A stretch of DNA of 64,000 bases. Source: Micromonospora chersina. Lineage in GTDB: Bacteria; Actinomycetota; Actinomycetes; Mycobacteriales; Micromonosporaceae. Positions 36,124 through 43,559 of this stretch are shown here, in pieces (positions within the stretch are counted from its first letter, which is position 1; the number at the start of each line of letters is the position of its first letter). The notes under the pieces are model-generated. The model saw only the letters and a list, made by a program, of their open reading frames with translations, searched no databases and was not told the DNA's origin. Location: contig NZ_FMIB01000002.1 of assembly GCF_900091475.1 (NCBI RefSeq), forward strand, positions 4,712,001 through 4,776,000. Direction: 5' to 3'. A program made the translations under genes and the position numbers.

Positions 36124-37365
36124 TCATGTTGGCCGGGTGGTGTGGCGGAGGGCGTACCAGGCGGCGCCGAGGGCGAGCACGCCGAAGCCGGTGAGCACGC
36201 TGGCGACCGGCAGGTTGACCGCGAGCAGCAGGCAGCCGACCAGCCCCAGCGCGGCGAGCAGCTGCACCGGCAGCTTCCGGGCCGGATCCCGGCCGAGGGT
36301 GAGCGCCGAGGCGTTGGCGATCGCGTAGTAGACCAGCACCGTGCAGCTGGAGAAGCCGATCGCACCGCGGACGTCGACCAGGGACACCACGACGATCACC
36401 ACGGCGGCCACGGCCAGCTCGGCGCGGTGCGGCACCTGGTAGCGCGGGTGCACGGCGGCCAGCGCGCCCGGCAGGTCCCGGCGGCGGGCCATCGCCAGCG
36501 TGGTCCGGCCGACCCCGGCCAGCAGGGAGAGCAGCACCCCGGTCACCGCCACTGTCGCCCCGGCCCGCACCAGCCAGGCCAGGCCGGGCAGCCCGGCCGC
36601 GGTCACCACCTCGGCCAGCGGTGCGGTCGAGTCGCCGAGCCGCTGCTCGCCCAGCACGCCGACCGCGACCACGGCCAGCACCAGGTAGATGGCCAGCACC
36701 ACGCCGAGCGCCAGCGGCACCGCGCGCGGGACGGTGCGTTCCGGGTCGCGGACCTCCTCGCCGAGCGTGGCGATCCGGGCGTAACCGGCGAAGGCGAAGA
36801 AGAGCAGGCCGGCGGCGGTGAGCACGCCCCGGACACCGGTGTCGGCGAACCCGGCCAGCCGGTCGGTCGCGACGTGCGGGGCGCCGGTCACCGCCACCAC
36901 GGCGAGCACCGTGAGCACCACGCCGACCAGCACCCGGGTGGCCGCCGCGGTCTTCCCGATGCCGCGCAGGTTCACGGCGGTCACGGCCAGCACCGCGAGG
37001 ACCGCGATGAGCCGCGCCCGCCCCGGCCAGAGGTACGCCCCGATGGTCAGGGCCATGGCGGCGCAGCTCGCGGTCTTGCCGATCACGAAGCCCCAGCCGG
37101 CGAGGAACCCCGCGAACGGGTGCAGTCGCTCCCGGCCGTAGACGTAGGTGCCGCCGGACTCCGGGTAGCGGGCGGCGAGCCGGGCCGAGCTGGTCGCGTT
37201 GCAGAAGGCGATGAAGCCGGCGAGGGCCAGTGCGACCAGCAGGCCGGCGCCGCCGGCCGCCGCCGCGGCGGGGGCGAAGACCACGAAGACGCCCGCGCCG
37301 AGCATCGACCCGAGCCCGATGACGACCGCGTCGGGTACGCCCAGCCGGCGCGCCAGTTCTGCCAC
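36124..37365 (-). CDS. APC family amino acid permease
   Basis: 413 aa with about 12 hydrophobic helices. The N-terminal signature VVIGLGSMLGAGVFVVFAPAAAAAG is the unwound TM1 substrate site of the APC fold. LAARYPESGGTYVYGRERLHPFAGFLAGW and FFAFAGYARIATLGEEVRDPERTVPRA are conserved APC blocks. It probably imports an amino acid or amine by H+ symport. GTG 37365 lies 6 nt after TAGCCT, so although the PAP2 gene is only 9 bp upstream the permease may have its own leaderless transcript. Confidence 0.9.
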   Translation of the reverse strand: MAELARRLGVPDAVVIGLGSMLGAGVFVVFAPAAAAAGGAGLLVALALAGFIAFCNATSSARLAARYPESGGTYVYGRERLHPFAGFLAGWGFVIGKTASCAAMALTIGAYLWPGRARLIAVLAVLAVTAVNLRGIGKTAAATRVLVGVVLTVLAVVAVTGAPHVATDRLAGFADTGVRGVLTAAGLLFFAFAGYARIATLGEEVRDPERTVPRAVPLALGVVLAIYLVLAVVAVGVLGEQRLGDSTAPLAEVVTAAGLPGLAWLVRAGATVAVTGVLLSLLAGVGRTTLAMARRRDLPGALAAVHPRYQVPHRAELAVAAVVIVVVSLVDVRGAIGFSSCTVLVYYAIANASALTLGRDPARKLPVQLLAALGLVGCLLLAVNLPVASVLTGFGVLALGAAWYALRHTTRPT

Positions 37366-37371
37366 CAGCGC

Positions 37372-37377
37372 AGGCTA
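37372..37377 (-). promoter_or_regulatory. -10 element of a probable leaderless APC permease promoter
   Basis: Minus strand TAGCCT is followed by 6 nt and GTG at 37365. Its first three bases are the TAG stop codon of the upstream PAP2 gene. Confidence 0.45.
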
Positions 37378-38142
37378 GGTCATGGAGGTGAACGGCCGGT
37401 CCCGGTGGCGCAGCGGGCCGGGCAACGGAAGGTCGTCCCAGGGCGCCCGGTGCAGCAGGCGGTCCAGCAGCAGGCCGAGCAGCAGCCCGGCGACCGAGTC
37501 GGTGAGCCAGTGCCAGCCCAGGTAGATGGTGGTGCAGAGGACGACGAGCGGCGGCACCACCCGGACCACGGTGACCAGCCGGGGCGGGACGGTCCGGCCG
37601 AAGGTGCGCAGCAGGGGGGCCAGCAGCAGGGCGAGCACGCCGTACCAGACGATCGCGTTGGCCACGTGCCCAGACGGGTACGACTGGGCGAAGCGCACCG
37701 GCAGGTCGTGCTGGAACAGCGGCAGGGTCTGCTCGGGCGCCAGGAACGGCTCCTTCACGCTGGCGCTCGGCGCGGGCCGTGCGGTCCACACCTTCAACGG
37801 CCCGATGGTCAGGTAGGTGAGCGCGAACGCGGTGACCGGCGGCAGCACCGGGCGGATCGAGCGGAGTCGCACCGCCAGCAGCACGCCGAGCCCCGCCGCG
37901 AGCAGGGTCAGCGGTGTGCCCTGGCCGAGCAGGTTCAGCACCATGGCGGCCCACCGGGCGGCGGTCGGCCGGTGCGCGGCGGACCAGTCGGCGACGGCCC
38001 GGTCGAGCCCGAAGAGGTGCCCCTCGGCCAGCGCCACGGTGAGCGCCACGAGGGCGGCGAGCAGCAGCCCGTCGAACCACCAGCCGGCCGGCCGGACGGG
38101 CCGGAGGCGCGGCATCCGGCGTACCCCTGTGGTCTCCCGCAC
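37375..38142 (-). CDS. PAP2 family phosphatase, membrane-bound
   Basis: 255 aa. The three acid-phosphatase motifs are present: KVWTARPAP (KxxxxxxRP-like), YPSGH (PSGH) and GWHWLTDSVAG (xxxxxxHxxxD). About six membrane helices (TM1 LLLAALVALTVALAEGHLFG). Probable role is dephosphorylation of a lipid such as undecaprenyl-PP or phosphatidate at the membrane outer face. GTG 38142 follows TAGCGT by 6 nt; ATG 38115 is a later alternative. The 3' end abuts the APC permease gene. Confidence 0.88.
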   Translation of the reverse strand: MRETTGVRRMPRLRPVRPAGWWFDGLLLAALVALTVALAEGHLFGLDRAVADWSAAHRPTAARWAAMVLNLLGQGTPLTLLAAGLGVLLAVRLRSIRPVLPPVTAFALTYLTIGPLKVWTARPAPSASVKEPFLAPEQTLPLFQHDLPVRFAQSYPSGHVANAIVWYGVLALLLAPLLRTFGRTVPPRLVTVVRVVPPLVVLCTTIYLGWHWLTDSVAGLLLGLLLDRLLHRAPWDDLPLPGPLRHRDRPFTSMT

Positions 38143-38148
38143 GCGACC

Positions 38149-38154
38149 ACGCTA
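38149..38154 (-). promoter_or_regulatory. -10 element of a probable leaderless PAP2-phosphatase promoter
   Basis: Minus strand TAGCGT is followed by 6 nt and GTG at 38142. Confidence 0.5.
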
Positions 38155-38239
38155 CCGGCCGCCCGCGGCGCCGGACCGGCGCGGGCGGCGGCGGCTGTGG
38201 GCCCAACCACGAAGGGAGGCGCTCGGCCGGGTGAGCGGT

Positions 38240-38245
38240 CACACT
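38240..38245 (+). promoter_or_regulatory. Possible -10 element for the DUF4032 gene
   Basis: CACACT is followed by 7 nt and GTG at 38253. It is one base off TANNNT; there is no ribosome site. Confidence 0.35.
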
Positions 38246-38252
38246 TGTGGCC

Positions 38253-39464
38253 GTGCGGATCACCTCGGCCCTCGTCGACCCGGCGCTGCTCGACCTTCCC
38301 TGGTCGACCCCGCTGGAGGAGTGGCCTGCCGAACACCTGGTCGCGCTGCCGCAGGGCATCTCGCGGCACATCGTGCGGTTCGTCCGGCTCGGCGGCTACG
38401 TCTACGCCGTGAAGGAGACCGGCGAGCGGGTCGCGGAACGGGAGTACGACCTGCTCCGGGCGCTGGAGCGGATCGACTTCCCGTCCGTCGAGGCGATCGC
38501 GATCGTGGCCGACCGGCAGACCGACGACGGCGAGCCGCTCGACCCGGTGCTGATCACCCGGCACCTCCAGTTCTCGCTGCCGTACCGGGCGCTGTTCTCC
38601 AACACGTTGCGCCCGGAGACGATGAACCGGCTGCTGGACGCGCTGGCCGCGCTGATCGTGCGGATGCACCTGACCGGTTTCTTCTGGGGCGACTGCTCGC
38701 TGTCGAACACGCTGTTCCGGCGGGACGCGGGCGCCTTCGCCGCCTACCTGGTGGATGCCGAGACCGGCGCGCTGCACCCGTCGCTCTCCAACGGCCAGCG
38801 CAGCGAGGACCTGGAGATCGCCCGGGTCAACATCTTCGGCGAGGCGCTCGACCTCCAGGCCGCCGGCCTGCTGCACGAGTCGATCGACCCCGAGGTGGTG
38901 TGCGAGGAGGTCGTGCGGCGCTACGAGCGGCTCTGGCACGAGATCACCTACGAGCAGCAGGTCGAGCGGGAGGCCCGGCACGACATCGAGGGCCGGATCC
39001 GCCGCCTCAACGAACTGGGCTTCGACGTCGCCGAGGTGGCCATGTCGACGGTCGACAACGGGCGATACCTGGTCCGGCCCAAGGTGGTCGACGCCGGCTA
39101 CCACACCCGGCGGCTGCTCCGGCTCACCGGTCTGGACGCCGAGGAGAACCAGGCGCGCAAGCTCCTCAACGACCTGGACGCGTACCGGGTGGAGAGCGAC
39201 CTGACCGACGAGCAGCAGGCCGCGCACCGCTGGCTCACCGAGGTGTTCGAGCCGGTGGTCCGGGCGGTGCCGGCGCACCTGCGCCGCAAGCTGGAGCCGC
39301 AGGAGCTGTTCGCCCAGATCATCGAGCACAAGTGGCTGCTCTCGGAGCGGGCCGGCCGGGACGTCGGCATGCGCCAGGCGGTGCAGTCGTACCTGGCCGA
39401 CGTGCTGGTGCACCGCCCGGACGAGCAGGCGGTGCTCGGCGTCGAGGTGCCGGCAGCCGGCTGA
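38253..39464 (+). CDS. DUF4032 domain protein (kinase-like fold)
   Basis: 403 aa. The N-terminal half resembles a lipopolysaccharide-kinase/protein-kinase-like fold: YAVKETGERVAEREYDLLRALE has the position of the ATP-binding Lys, and MHLTGFFWGDCSLSNTLFR has the position of the catalytic loop with Asp and Asn. YLVDAETGALHP stands where the metal-binding DFG would be. The C-terminal half is the DUF4032-specific helical part. Actinobacterial members are uncharacterised. GTG 38253 (with a -10-like hexamer 7 nt before) or GTG 38247 may start translation. It is divergent from the PAP2 gene. Confidence 0.82.
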   Translation: MRITSALVDPALLDLPWSTPLEEWPAEHLVALPQGISRHIVRFVRLGGYVYAVKETGERVAEREYDLLRALERIDFPSVEAIAIVADRQTDDGEPLDPVLITRHLQFSLPYRALFSNTLRPETMNRLLDALAALIVRMHLTGFFWGDCSLSNTLFRRDAGAFAAYLVDAETGALHPSLSNGQRSEDLEIARVNIFGEALDLQAAGLLHESIDPEVVCEEVVRRYERLWHEITYEQQVEREARHDIEGRIRRLNELGFDVAEVAMSTVDNGRYLVRPKVVDAGYHTRRLLRLTGLDAEENQARKLLNDLDAYRVESDLTDEQQAAHRWLTEVFEPVVRAVPAHLRRKLEPQELFAQIIEHKWLLSERAGRDVGMRQAVQSYLADVLVHRPDEQAVLGVEVPAAG

Positions 39465-39476
39465 GCGGGCCGGGCC

Positions 39477-40586
39477 TCACTCCACCCAGGCGCCCGCGCG
39501 CATCACCCGGACCACGTTGAGGTCGTCGTCGAGGACGACCAGGTCGGCCCGGAGGCCGGCCTGGAGCGCGCCCAGCCGGTCGCCCAGGCCGATGGCCCGG
39601 GCCGGCGTGGTGGCGACCATCCGGCAAGCGTCCGGCAGGGGAATCCCCGCGCCGACGGCGTGCCGCAGGGCGGCGTCCATGGTCAGCGTGCTGCCGGCGA
39701 TCGCGCCGTCCCGGCTGAGCCGCGCCACCCCGTCGGCCACGGTGACGGCCTGGCCGCCCAGCTCGTACTCGCCGTCGGGCATGCCGGCGGCGGCCATCGC
39801 GTCGGTGATGAGGGCGGCCCGGTCCGGGCCGGCCACCGAGGTGGCGAAGCCGAGCATGCCGTCGTGCAGGTGCACGCCGTCGGCGACCAGCTCGCAGACC
39901 ACGTTCGGGGCCTCCAGCAGGGCCACCACGGGCCCCGGCTCGCGGTGGTGCACCGGACGCATCCCGTTGAACAGGTGGGTGCCGACGCTCGCGCCGGCCG
40001 CCACGGCCGCCCGGGTCTGCTCCCAGGTGGCGTCGGTGTGCCCGACCGCCGCCACCACGCCGTGGCCGACCAGCAGCTTGACGGCCTCCACCGCGCCGTC
40101 CCGCTCGGGGGCCAGCGTGACCATCCGGACCGCGCCGCCGCCCAGCTCGATCAGCTCGGCCAGCTCCTCGGTGGACGGGTCGCGGAGGAACTCCGGGTTC
40201 TGCGCGCCGCAGCGGGCCGCCGACAGGTAGGGCCCCTCGAAGTGGACGCCGGCCAGCACCCCGGACTCGACAAGCGGCCGGTACGCGGCGGTGGCCTCGC
40301 GCATCAGCGGGAACGGCGAGCTGACCAGGCTGGCCAGCAGCGTGGTGGTGCCGTGACCGAGGTGGAAGTCGGCGGCCTGGCGGGCCGACTCCGCGTCACC
40401 GGTGGTGAAGGTGTGCCCGCCCCCGCCGTGGGTGTGCATGTCCACGAAGCCCGGCACGATCCAGTGCCCGTCACGCACCGTGGGGTACTCGGCGACGGCC
40501 CGGATCCGGTCGCCCGCGATCTCGACGCAACCCTGCCGGATCACGCCGGTCGGGGTCACCACCTTGCCGGTCACGCGCAGGGTCAT
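39477..40586 (-). CDS. nagA: N-acetylglucosamine-6-phosphate deacetylase
   Basis: 369-aa amidohydrolase TIM barrel removing acetate from GlcNAc-6-P. The metal motif is VDMHTHGGGGHTF; HFEGPYLS holds the metal-binding Glu; AVGHTDATWEQ and GTHLFNGMRP hold His ligands; LITDAMAAAG holds the catalytic Asp. ATG 40586 has AAGGAG upstream and overlaps the stop of the ROK gene (ATGA), so translation is coupled. It is the last gene of the SIS-ROK-nagA operon. Confidence 0.95.
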   Translation of the reverse strand: MTLRVTGKVVTPTGVIRQGCVEIAGDRIRAVAEYPTVRDGHWIVPGFVDMHTHGGGGHTFTTGDAESARQAADFHLGHGTTTLLASLVSSPFPLMREATAAYRPLVESGVLAGVHFEGPYLSAARCGAQNPEFLRDPSTEELAELIELGGGAVRMVTLAPERDGAVEAVKLLVGHGVVAAVGHTDATWEQTRAAVAAGASVGTHLFNGMRPVHHREPGPVVALLEAPNVVCELVADGVHLHDGMLGFATSVAGPDRAALITDAMAAAGMPDGEYELGGQAVTVADGVARLSRDGAIAGSTLTMDAALRHAVGAGIPLPDACRMVATTPARAIGLGDRLGALQAGLRADLVVLDDDLNVVRVMRAGAWVE

Positions 40587-41515
40587 CGGCTCTCCTTCGC
40601 CAGGGTGTCCAGGGCCAGCAGGGCGGCGCCGAGGCAGCCGGCCTCGTCGCCGAGGGCCGCGGCGACCAGGCGCGGCTCCCGGTGGAAGGTCAGCCGCTCG
40701 CGCAGCGCCGTGCGCAGCGGGTCGAACAGCCGGGGACCGGCCTGGGCCAGCCCGCCGCCGATCACGATGGTCGCCACGTCGAAGAGCGCCTGCCCGGTGG
40801 CCAGGCCGTCGGCCAGCGCCTCGACCGCCTCCCGCCAGACGCGGCCGGCCAGCGGCTCGCCGGCCGCCGCCCGGTCGGCCACCTCGGCGGCGGTGGCCGG
40901 GGCGCCGGACAGCTCGGCGTAGCGGCGGCCGATGGCCGAGGCCGACGCCACCGCCTCCAGGCAGCCGGGGCGGCCGCAGCCGCAGGGCGGGCCGTCTGGG
41001 CGTACCAGGATGTGCCCGATCTCCCCGGCGGCGCCGTGCGCGCCGACGGCGGCCCACCCGTCGACCACGTGGGCGGCGGCGATGCCGGTGCCGATCGCGA
41101 CGAAGAGCACGTGGCCGGCGTCCCGCCCGGCGCCGAGCCGGGCCTCGGCCAGGCCGCCCACCCGCACGTCGTGGCCGAGCGCCGTGGGCAGGCCGAGCCG
41201 CTCCCGCGCCAGGTCCCGCAGGGGTACGTCCCGGAAGCCCACGTTCGCCGACCAGACCGCGACGCCGCGGGCCTCGTCGACCACCCCGGGCACGGCGATG
41301 CCGCACGCCACCGGGGTGAGGCCGTCGGCGCGGGCCTTGCCGGCCAGCCCTTCGGCCACGTCGAGGATCGTGCCCACCACCGCCTCGGGGCCGCGCGCCG
41401 CGTCGGTGGCGTGCCGCTCCGCGTGGACGGTGGCGCCGTCCGGCCGGACCAGGGCGCACTTCATCCCGGTGCCGCCCACGTCCAGCGCGACGACGACCTC
41501 GTCGCCTGGCGTCAT
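40583..41515 (-). CDS. ROK family sugar kinase (probable N-acetylglucosamine or related amino-sugar kinase)
   Basis: 310 aa. ATP-binding DVGGTGMK at the N-terminus, catalytic-Asp region LGHDVRVGGLAE, IGTGIAAAHVV, EIGHILV and the ROK zinc motif CGCGRPGCLEAVAS (CxCGxxGCxE). There is no N-terminal HTH, so it is a kinase and not a repressor. Between a sugar isomerase/deaminase-like gene and nagA, its substrate is likely an N-acetylhexosamine. The start overlaps the upstream stop (ATGA), as does its own stop with nagA. Confidence 0.9.
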   Translation of the reverse strand: MTPGDEVVVALDVGGTGMKCALVRPDGATVHAERHATDAARGPEAVVGTILDVAEGLAGKARADGLTPVACGIAVPGVVDEARGVAVWSANVGFRDVPLRDLARERLGLPTALGHDVRVGGLAEARLGAGRDAGHVLFVAIGTGIAAAHVVDGWAAVGAHGAAGEIGHILVRPDGPPCGCGRPGCLEAVASASAIGRRYAELSGAPATAAEVADRAAAGEPLAGRVWREAVEALADGLATGQALFDVATIVIGGGLAQAGPRLFDPLRTALRERLTFHREPRLVAAALGDEAGCLGAALLALDTLAKESR

Positions 41516-42441
41516 GCGAGCACCACGGACCGGGTCAGGTGGCGAGGAGCGTCGGGGTCGAGGCCGCGGCTGGTGGCCAGCGCGACGGCGAAGCGCTGGG
41601 CGAGGATCAGGTCCGCCATCGGGTCGACCGGGTTGCGCCCGGCCGCCCAGCTGGTCAGCACGGTGTGGCAGCCGTGCGTCCGGCTGTGCACGAAGGCCGC
41701 GCCGGTGGCGGCGACGTCCTCGGGCAACCCCTCCGGGATCCCGCCGAACGCCCAGACCAGCCGGCCCGGGGCGGCGATCGAGATGGGGCCGTGCCGGTAG
41801 TCCATGGCCGGGTACGCCTCGGCCCAGAAGGTGGCCGCCTCGCGGCACTTCAGCGCGGCCTCCTGGGCCAGCCCGACGGTCCAGCCGCGGCCGAGGAAGG
41901 TGACCTGCTCGATGGTGGCCGGGTCGATCGGCAGCGGGGCCCGGACGGCGACCTCGGCGTCGGCGGCCAGCCGGCCCAGGTCCTCGCCGAGGTGGGCGCG
42001 GAGCAGCGCGAGCGCGGTGGTGGCGAAGCGGGTCTGCACCACCGAGCGTTCGTCGGCGAAGGGCAGGGGCACCGCCGCGTCGGCCAGTTCGACGGCCGGC
42101 GAGGCGGGGTCACCCACCAGGACCGTGGTGGGCACCTGCCCGCGCAGTGCGGCGAGCAGGTCCAGCACCTCGGTGGTGGTGCCGGAGCGGGTGATGGCGA
42201 TGAGCCGGTCGTAGCGGCGGCCGGTGGGGAACTCGCTGGCCTGGAAGGCGTCGGTCTCGCCCTGGCCGGCGCGCTCGCGCAGCCCGGCGTACGCGGCCGC
42301 CATGAACCACGACGTGCCGCACCCGACGACGGCGACCCGCTCGCCGGGGCGCGGCAGGCGGTCGGCGACGGTCGGGGCGAGTCGCGCCGCCTCCCGCCAG
42401 CAGTCGGGCTGGCTCGCGATCTCCGCGTGCACGTACGCCAT
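41512..42441 (-). CDS. SIS domain protein (AgaS/GlmS-like amino-sugar isomerase or deaminase)
   Basis: 309 aa with two SIS domains. The first has VVGCGTSWFMAAAYAG and ITRSGTTTEVLDLL (phosphosugar-binding Ser/Thr), and the second has LGRGWTVGLAQEAALKCREA and YRHGPISIA. It resembles the isomerase half of GlmS without the glutaminase domain, as in AgaS and FrlB proteins. Probable step is conversion of hexosamine-6-P to the ketose-6-P with ammonia release. ATG 42441 has GAGGAG 5 nt upstream. It is the first gene of the operon, divergent from the DeoR regulator. Confidence 0.88.
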   Translation of the reverse strand: MAYVHAEIASQPDCWREAARLAPTVADRLPRPGERVAVVGCGTSWFMAAAYAGLRERAGQGETDAFQASEFPTGRRYDRLIAITRSGTTTEVLDLLAALRGQVPTTVLVGDPASPAVELADAAVPLPFADERSVVQTRFATTALALLRAHLGEDLGRLAADAEVAVRAPLPIDPATIEQVTFLGRGWTVGLAQEAALKCREAATFWAEAYPAMDYRHGPISIAAPGRLVWAFGGIPEGLPEDVAATGAAFVHSRTHGCHTVLTSWAAGRNPVDPMADLILAQRFAVALATSRGLDPDAPRHLTRSVVLA

Positions 42442-42465
42442 GACAACTCCTCGCCAGGGGAGACC

Positions 42466-42585
42466 TTGCGCAATACGGCGCGATATGGCCGCCTTTCGCG
42501 CGTCATTCTGCGCGATTCGGGGTGGCCGTGGCAACCGGCTCCCAGATCGCGCAGGACAGGGTTTTGCGCCTGACCAGTTTCGCGC
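42466..42585. promoter_or_regulatory. Cluster of repeated TTTCGCGC/TTGCGC sites (candidate DeoR operators)
   Basis: TTGCGC at 42466, TTTCGCGC at 42494, TTCTGCGCG at 42506, TTTTGCGC at 42562 and TTTCGCGC at 42578, all in the same orientation. They fill the divergent SIS/DeoR intergenic region, as multiple half-sites do for DeoR-type repressors. Confidence 0.55.
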
Positions 42586-42593
42586 ACTACTGT
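42564..42593 (+). promoter_or_regulatory. Promoter of the DeoR-family gene
   Basis: TTGCGC (42564-42569), 18-nt spacer, TACTGT (42588-42593). The -35 and spacer are embedded in two of the repeated TTTCGCGC-like sites, which suggests autoregulation. Confidence 0.5.
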
Positions 42594-42641
42594 GCACGCA
42601 ATCAATCACCGTTCGTGCAAGAGCCAGTGGAGGCCCCCGCG

Positions 42642-43427
42642 GTGGACCGCTACGCGCGATGGAACGCGCTGCTCGAGATGCTGACCGACAGCGGCCGGGT
42701 CAGCGTCGAGGAGGCGGCCGAGCGCCTGGACGTCTCCCAGGCCACCATCCGGCGTGACTTCGACCAGCTCGCGCAGCAGCAGATGATCACGCGTACCCGG
42801 GGCGGCGCCGTCGCCAACGGTGTCTCCTACGACCTGCCGCTGCGCTACAAGACGGCCAAGCACTCGGCCGAGAAGCAGCGGATCGGGGCGGCCGCCGCCG
42901 CGCTCGTCTCGCCGGGCACCGTGGTCGGCCTGAACGGCGGCACCACCAGCACGGAGGTGGCCCGGGCCCTCGCCGTCCGCCCCGACCTGAACACCAGCGC
43001 CGAGGGTGCGCAGCTCACCGTCGTCACCAACGCCCTGAACATCGCCAACGAGCTGCTGGTGCGCTCGCGGATGAAGGTGGTGGTGGCCGGCGGCGTGGTC
43101 CGGCCCAAGTCGTTCGAGCTGGTGGGCCCGCTGGGCGGGGCGCTGCTGCGCGAGGTGACGCTGGACGTGGCGCTGCTCGGCGTGGACGCGATCGACCCGC
43201 AGCTCGGCGCCGCCGCCCACCACGAGGGCGAGGCGGCCATGAACAGCCTCATGGTGGCCCGGGCCAAGCGGGTCGTGGTCATCGCCGACTCGTCCAAGCT
43301 GGGCGGACACGCCTTCGCCCGGATCTGCCCGGTGGACCGGATCGAGACGCTGGTGACCGACTCCGGCGCGTCCCCCGCCGTGGTGCAGGCGTTCCGCGAC
43401 GCGGGCGTGCACGTCGTCTGCGCCTGA
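42642..43427 (+). CDS. DeoR family transcriptional regulator of the amino-sugar operon
   Basis: 261 aa. N-terminal DeoR HTH (RVSVEEAAERLDVSQATIRRDFDQLAQQ, with the conserved IRRDF) covers residues 8-60. The sensor domain has the phosphosugar-binding pattern LNGGTTSTEVARAL, VVTNALNIANEL and DSSKLGGHAFA. GTG 42642 is chosen because GGAGG at 42629-42633 precedes it; GTG 42627 and 42615 are in-frame alternatives. It is divergent from SIS-ROK-nagA and probably a repressor released by a phosphorylated sugar. Confidence 0.92.
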   Translation: MDRYARWNALLEMLTDSGRVSVEEAAERLDVSQATIRRDFDQLAQQQMITRTRGGAVANGVSYDLPLRYKTAKHSAEKQRIGAAAAALVSPGTVVGLNGGTTSTEVARALAVRPDLNTSAEGAQLTVVTNALNIANELLVRSRMKVVVAGGVVRPKSFELVGPLGGALLREVTLDVALLGVDAIDPQLGAAAHHEGEAAMNSLMVARAKRVVVIADSSKLGGHAFARICPVDRIETLVTDSGASPAVVQAFRDAGVHVVCA

Positions 43428-43487
43428 CGCGGCTCCCCGGCGCGCCTTCCCCTGCGCCTGACCCCGAATCCGGGAAAACCCCGATGC

Positions 43488-43525
43488 ATACCGGGTATTG
43501 TCTCCGGCTGCATACCGCGTATGGT
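43488..43525 (+). promoter_or_regulatory. ABC-exporter promoter with two ATAC-N3-GTAT palindromes
   Basis: TTGTCT (43498-43503), 16-nt spacer, TATGGT (43520-43525). ATACCGGGTAT (43488-43498) touches the -35 and ATACCGCGTAT (43512-43522) overlaps the -10; centres are 24 bp apart. It looks like a double operator for a dimeric repressor. No regulator gene is adjacent. Confidence 0.6.
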
Positions 43526-43559
43526 GTCCGCTGTCACCTACTTATCGGGGGAGGTCAGC

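Noticed and set aside
36142..38412. A 756-codon open frame on the plus strand
   Set aside because: It runs antisense to the APC permease and PAP2 genes, has biased low-complexity composition, and arises from the high GC content leaving few stop codons.
43493..43498. GGGTAT as a second sigma-B -10 element
   Set aside because: No GTTT-like -35 lies 14-16 nt upstream; the bases belong to the ATAC-N3-GTAT palindrome.
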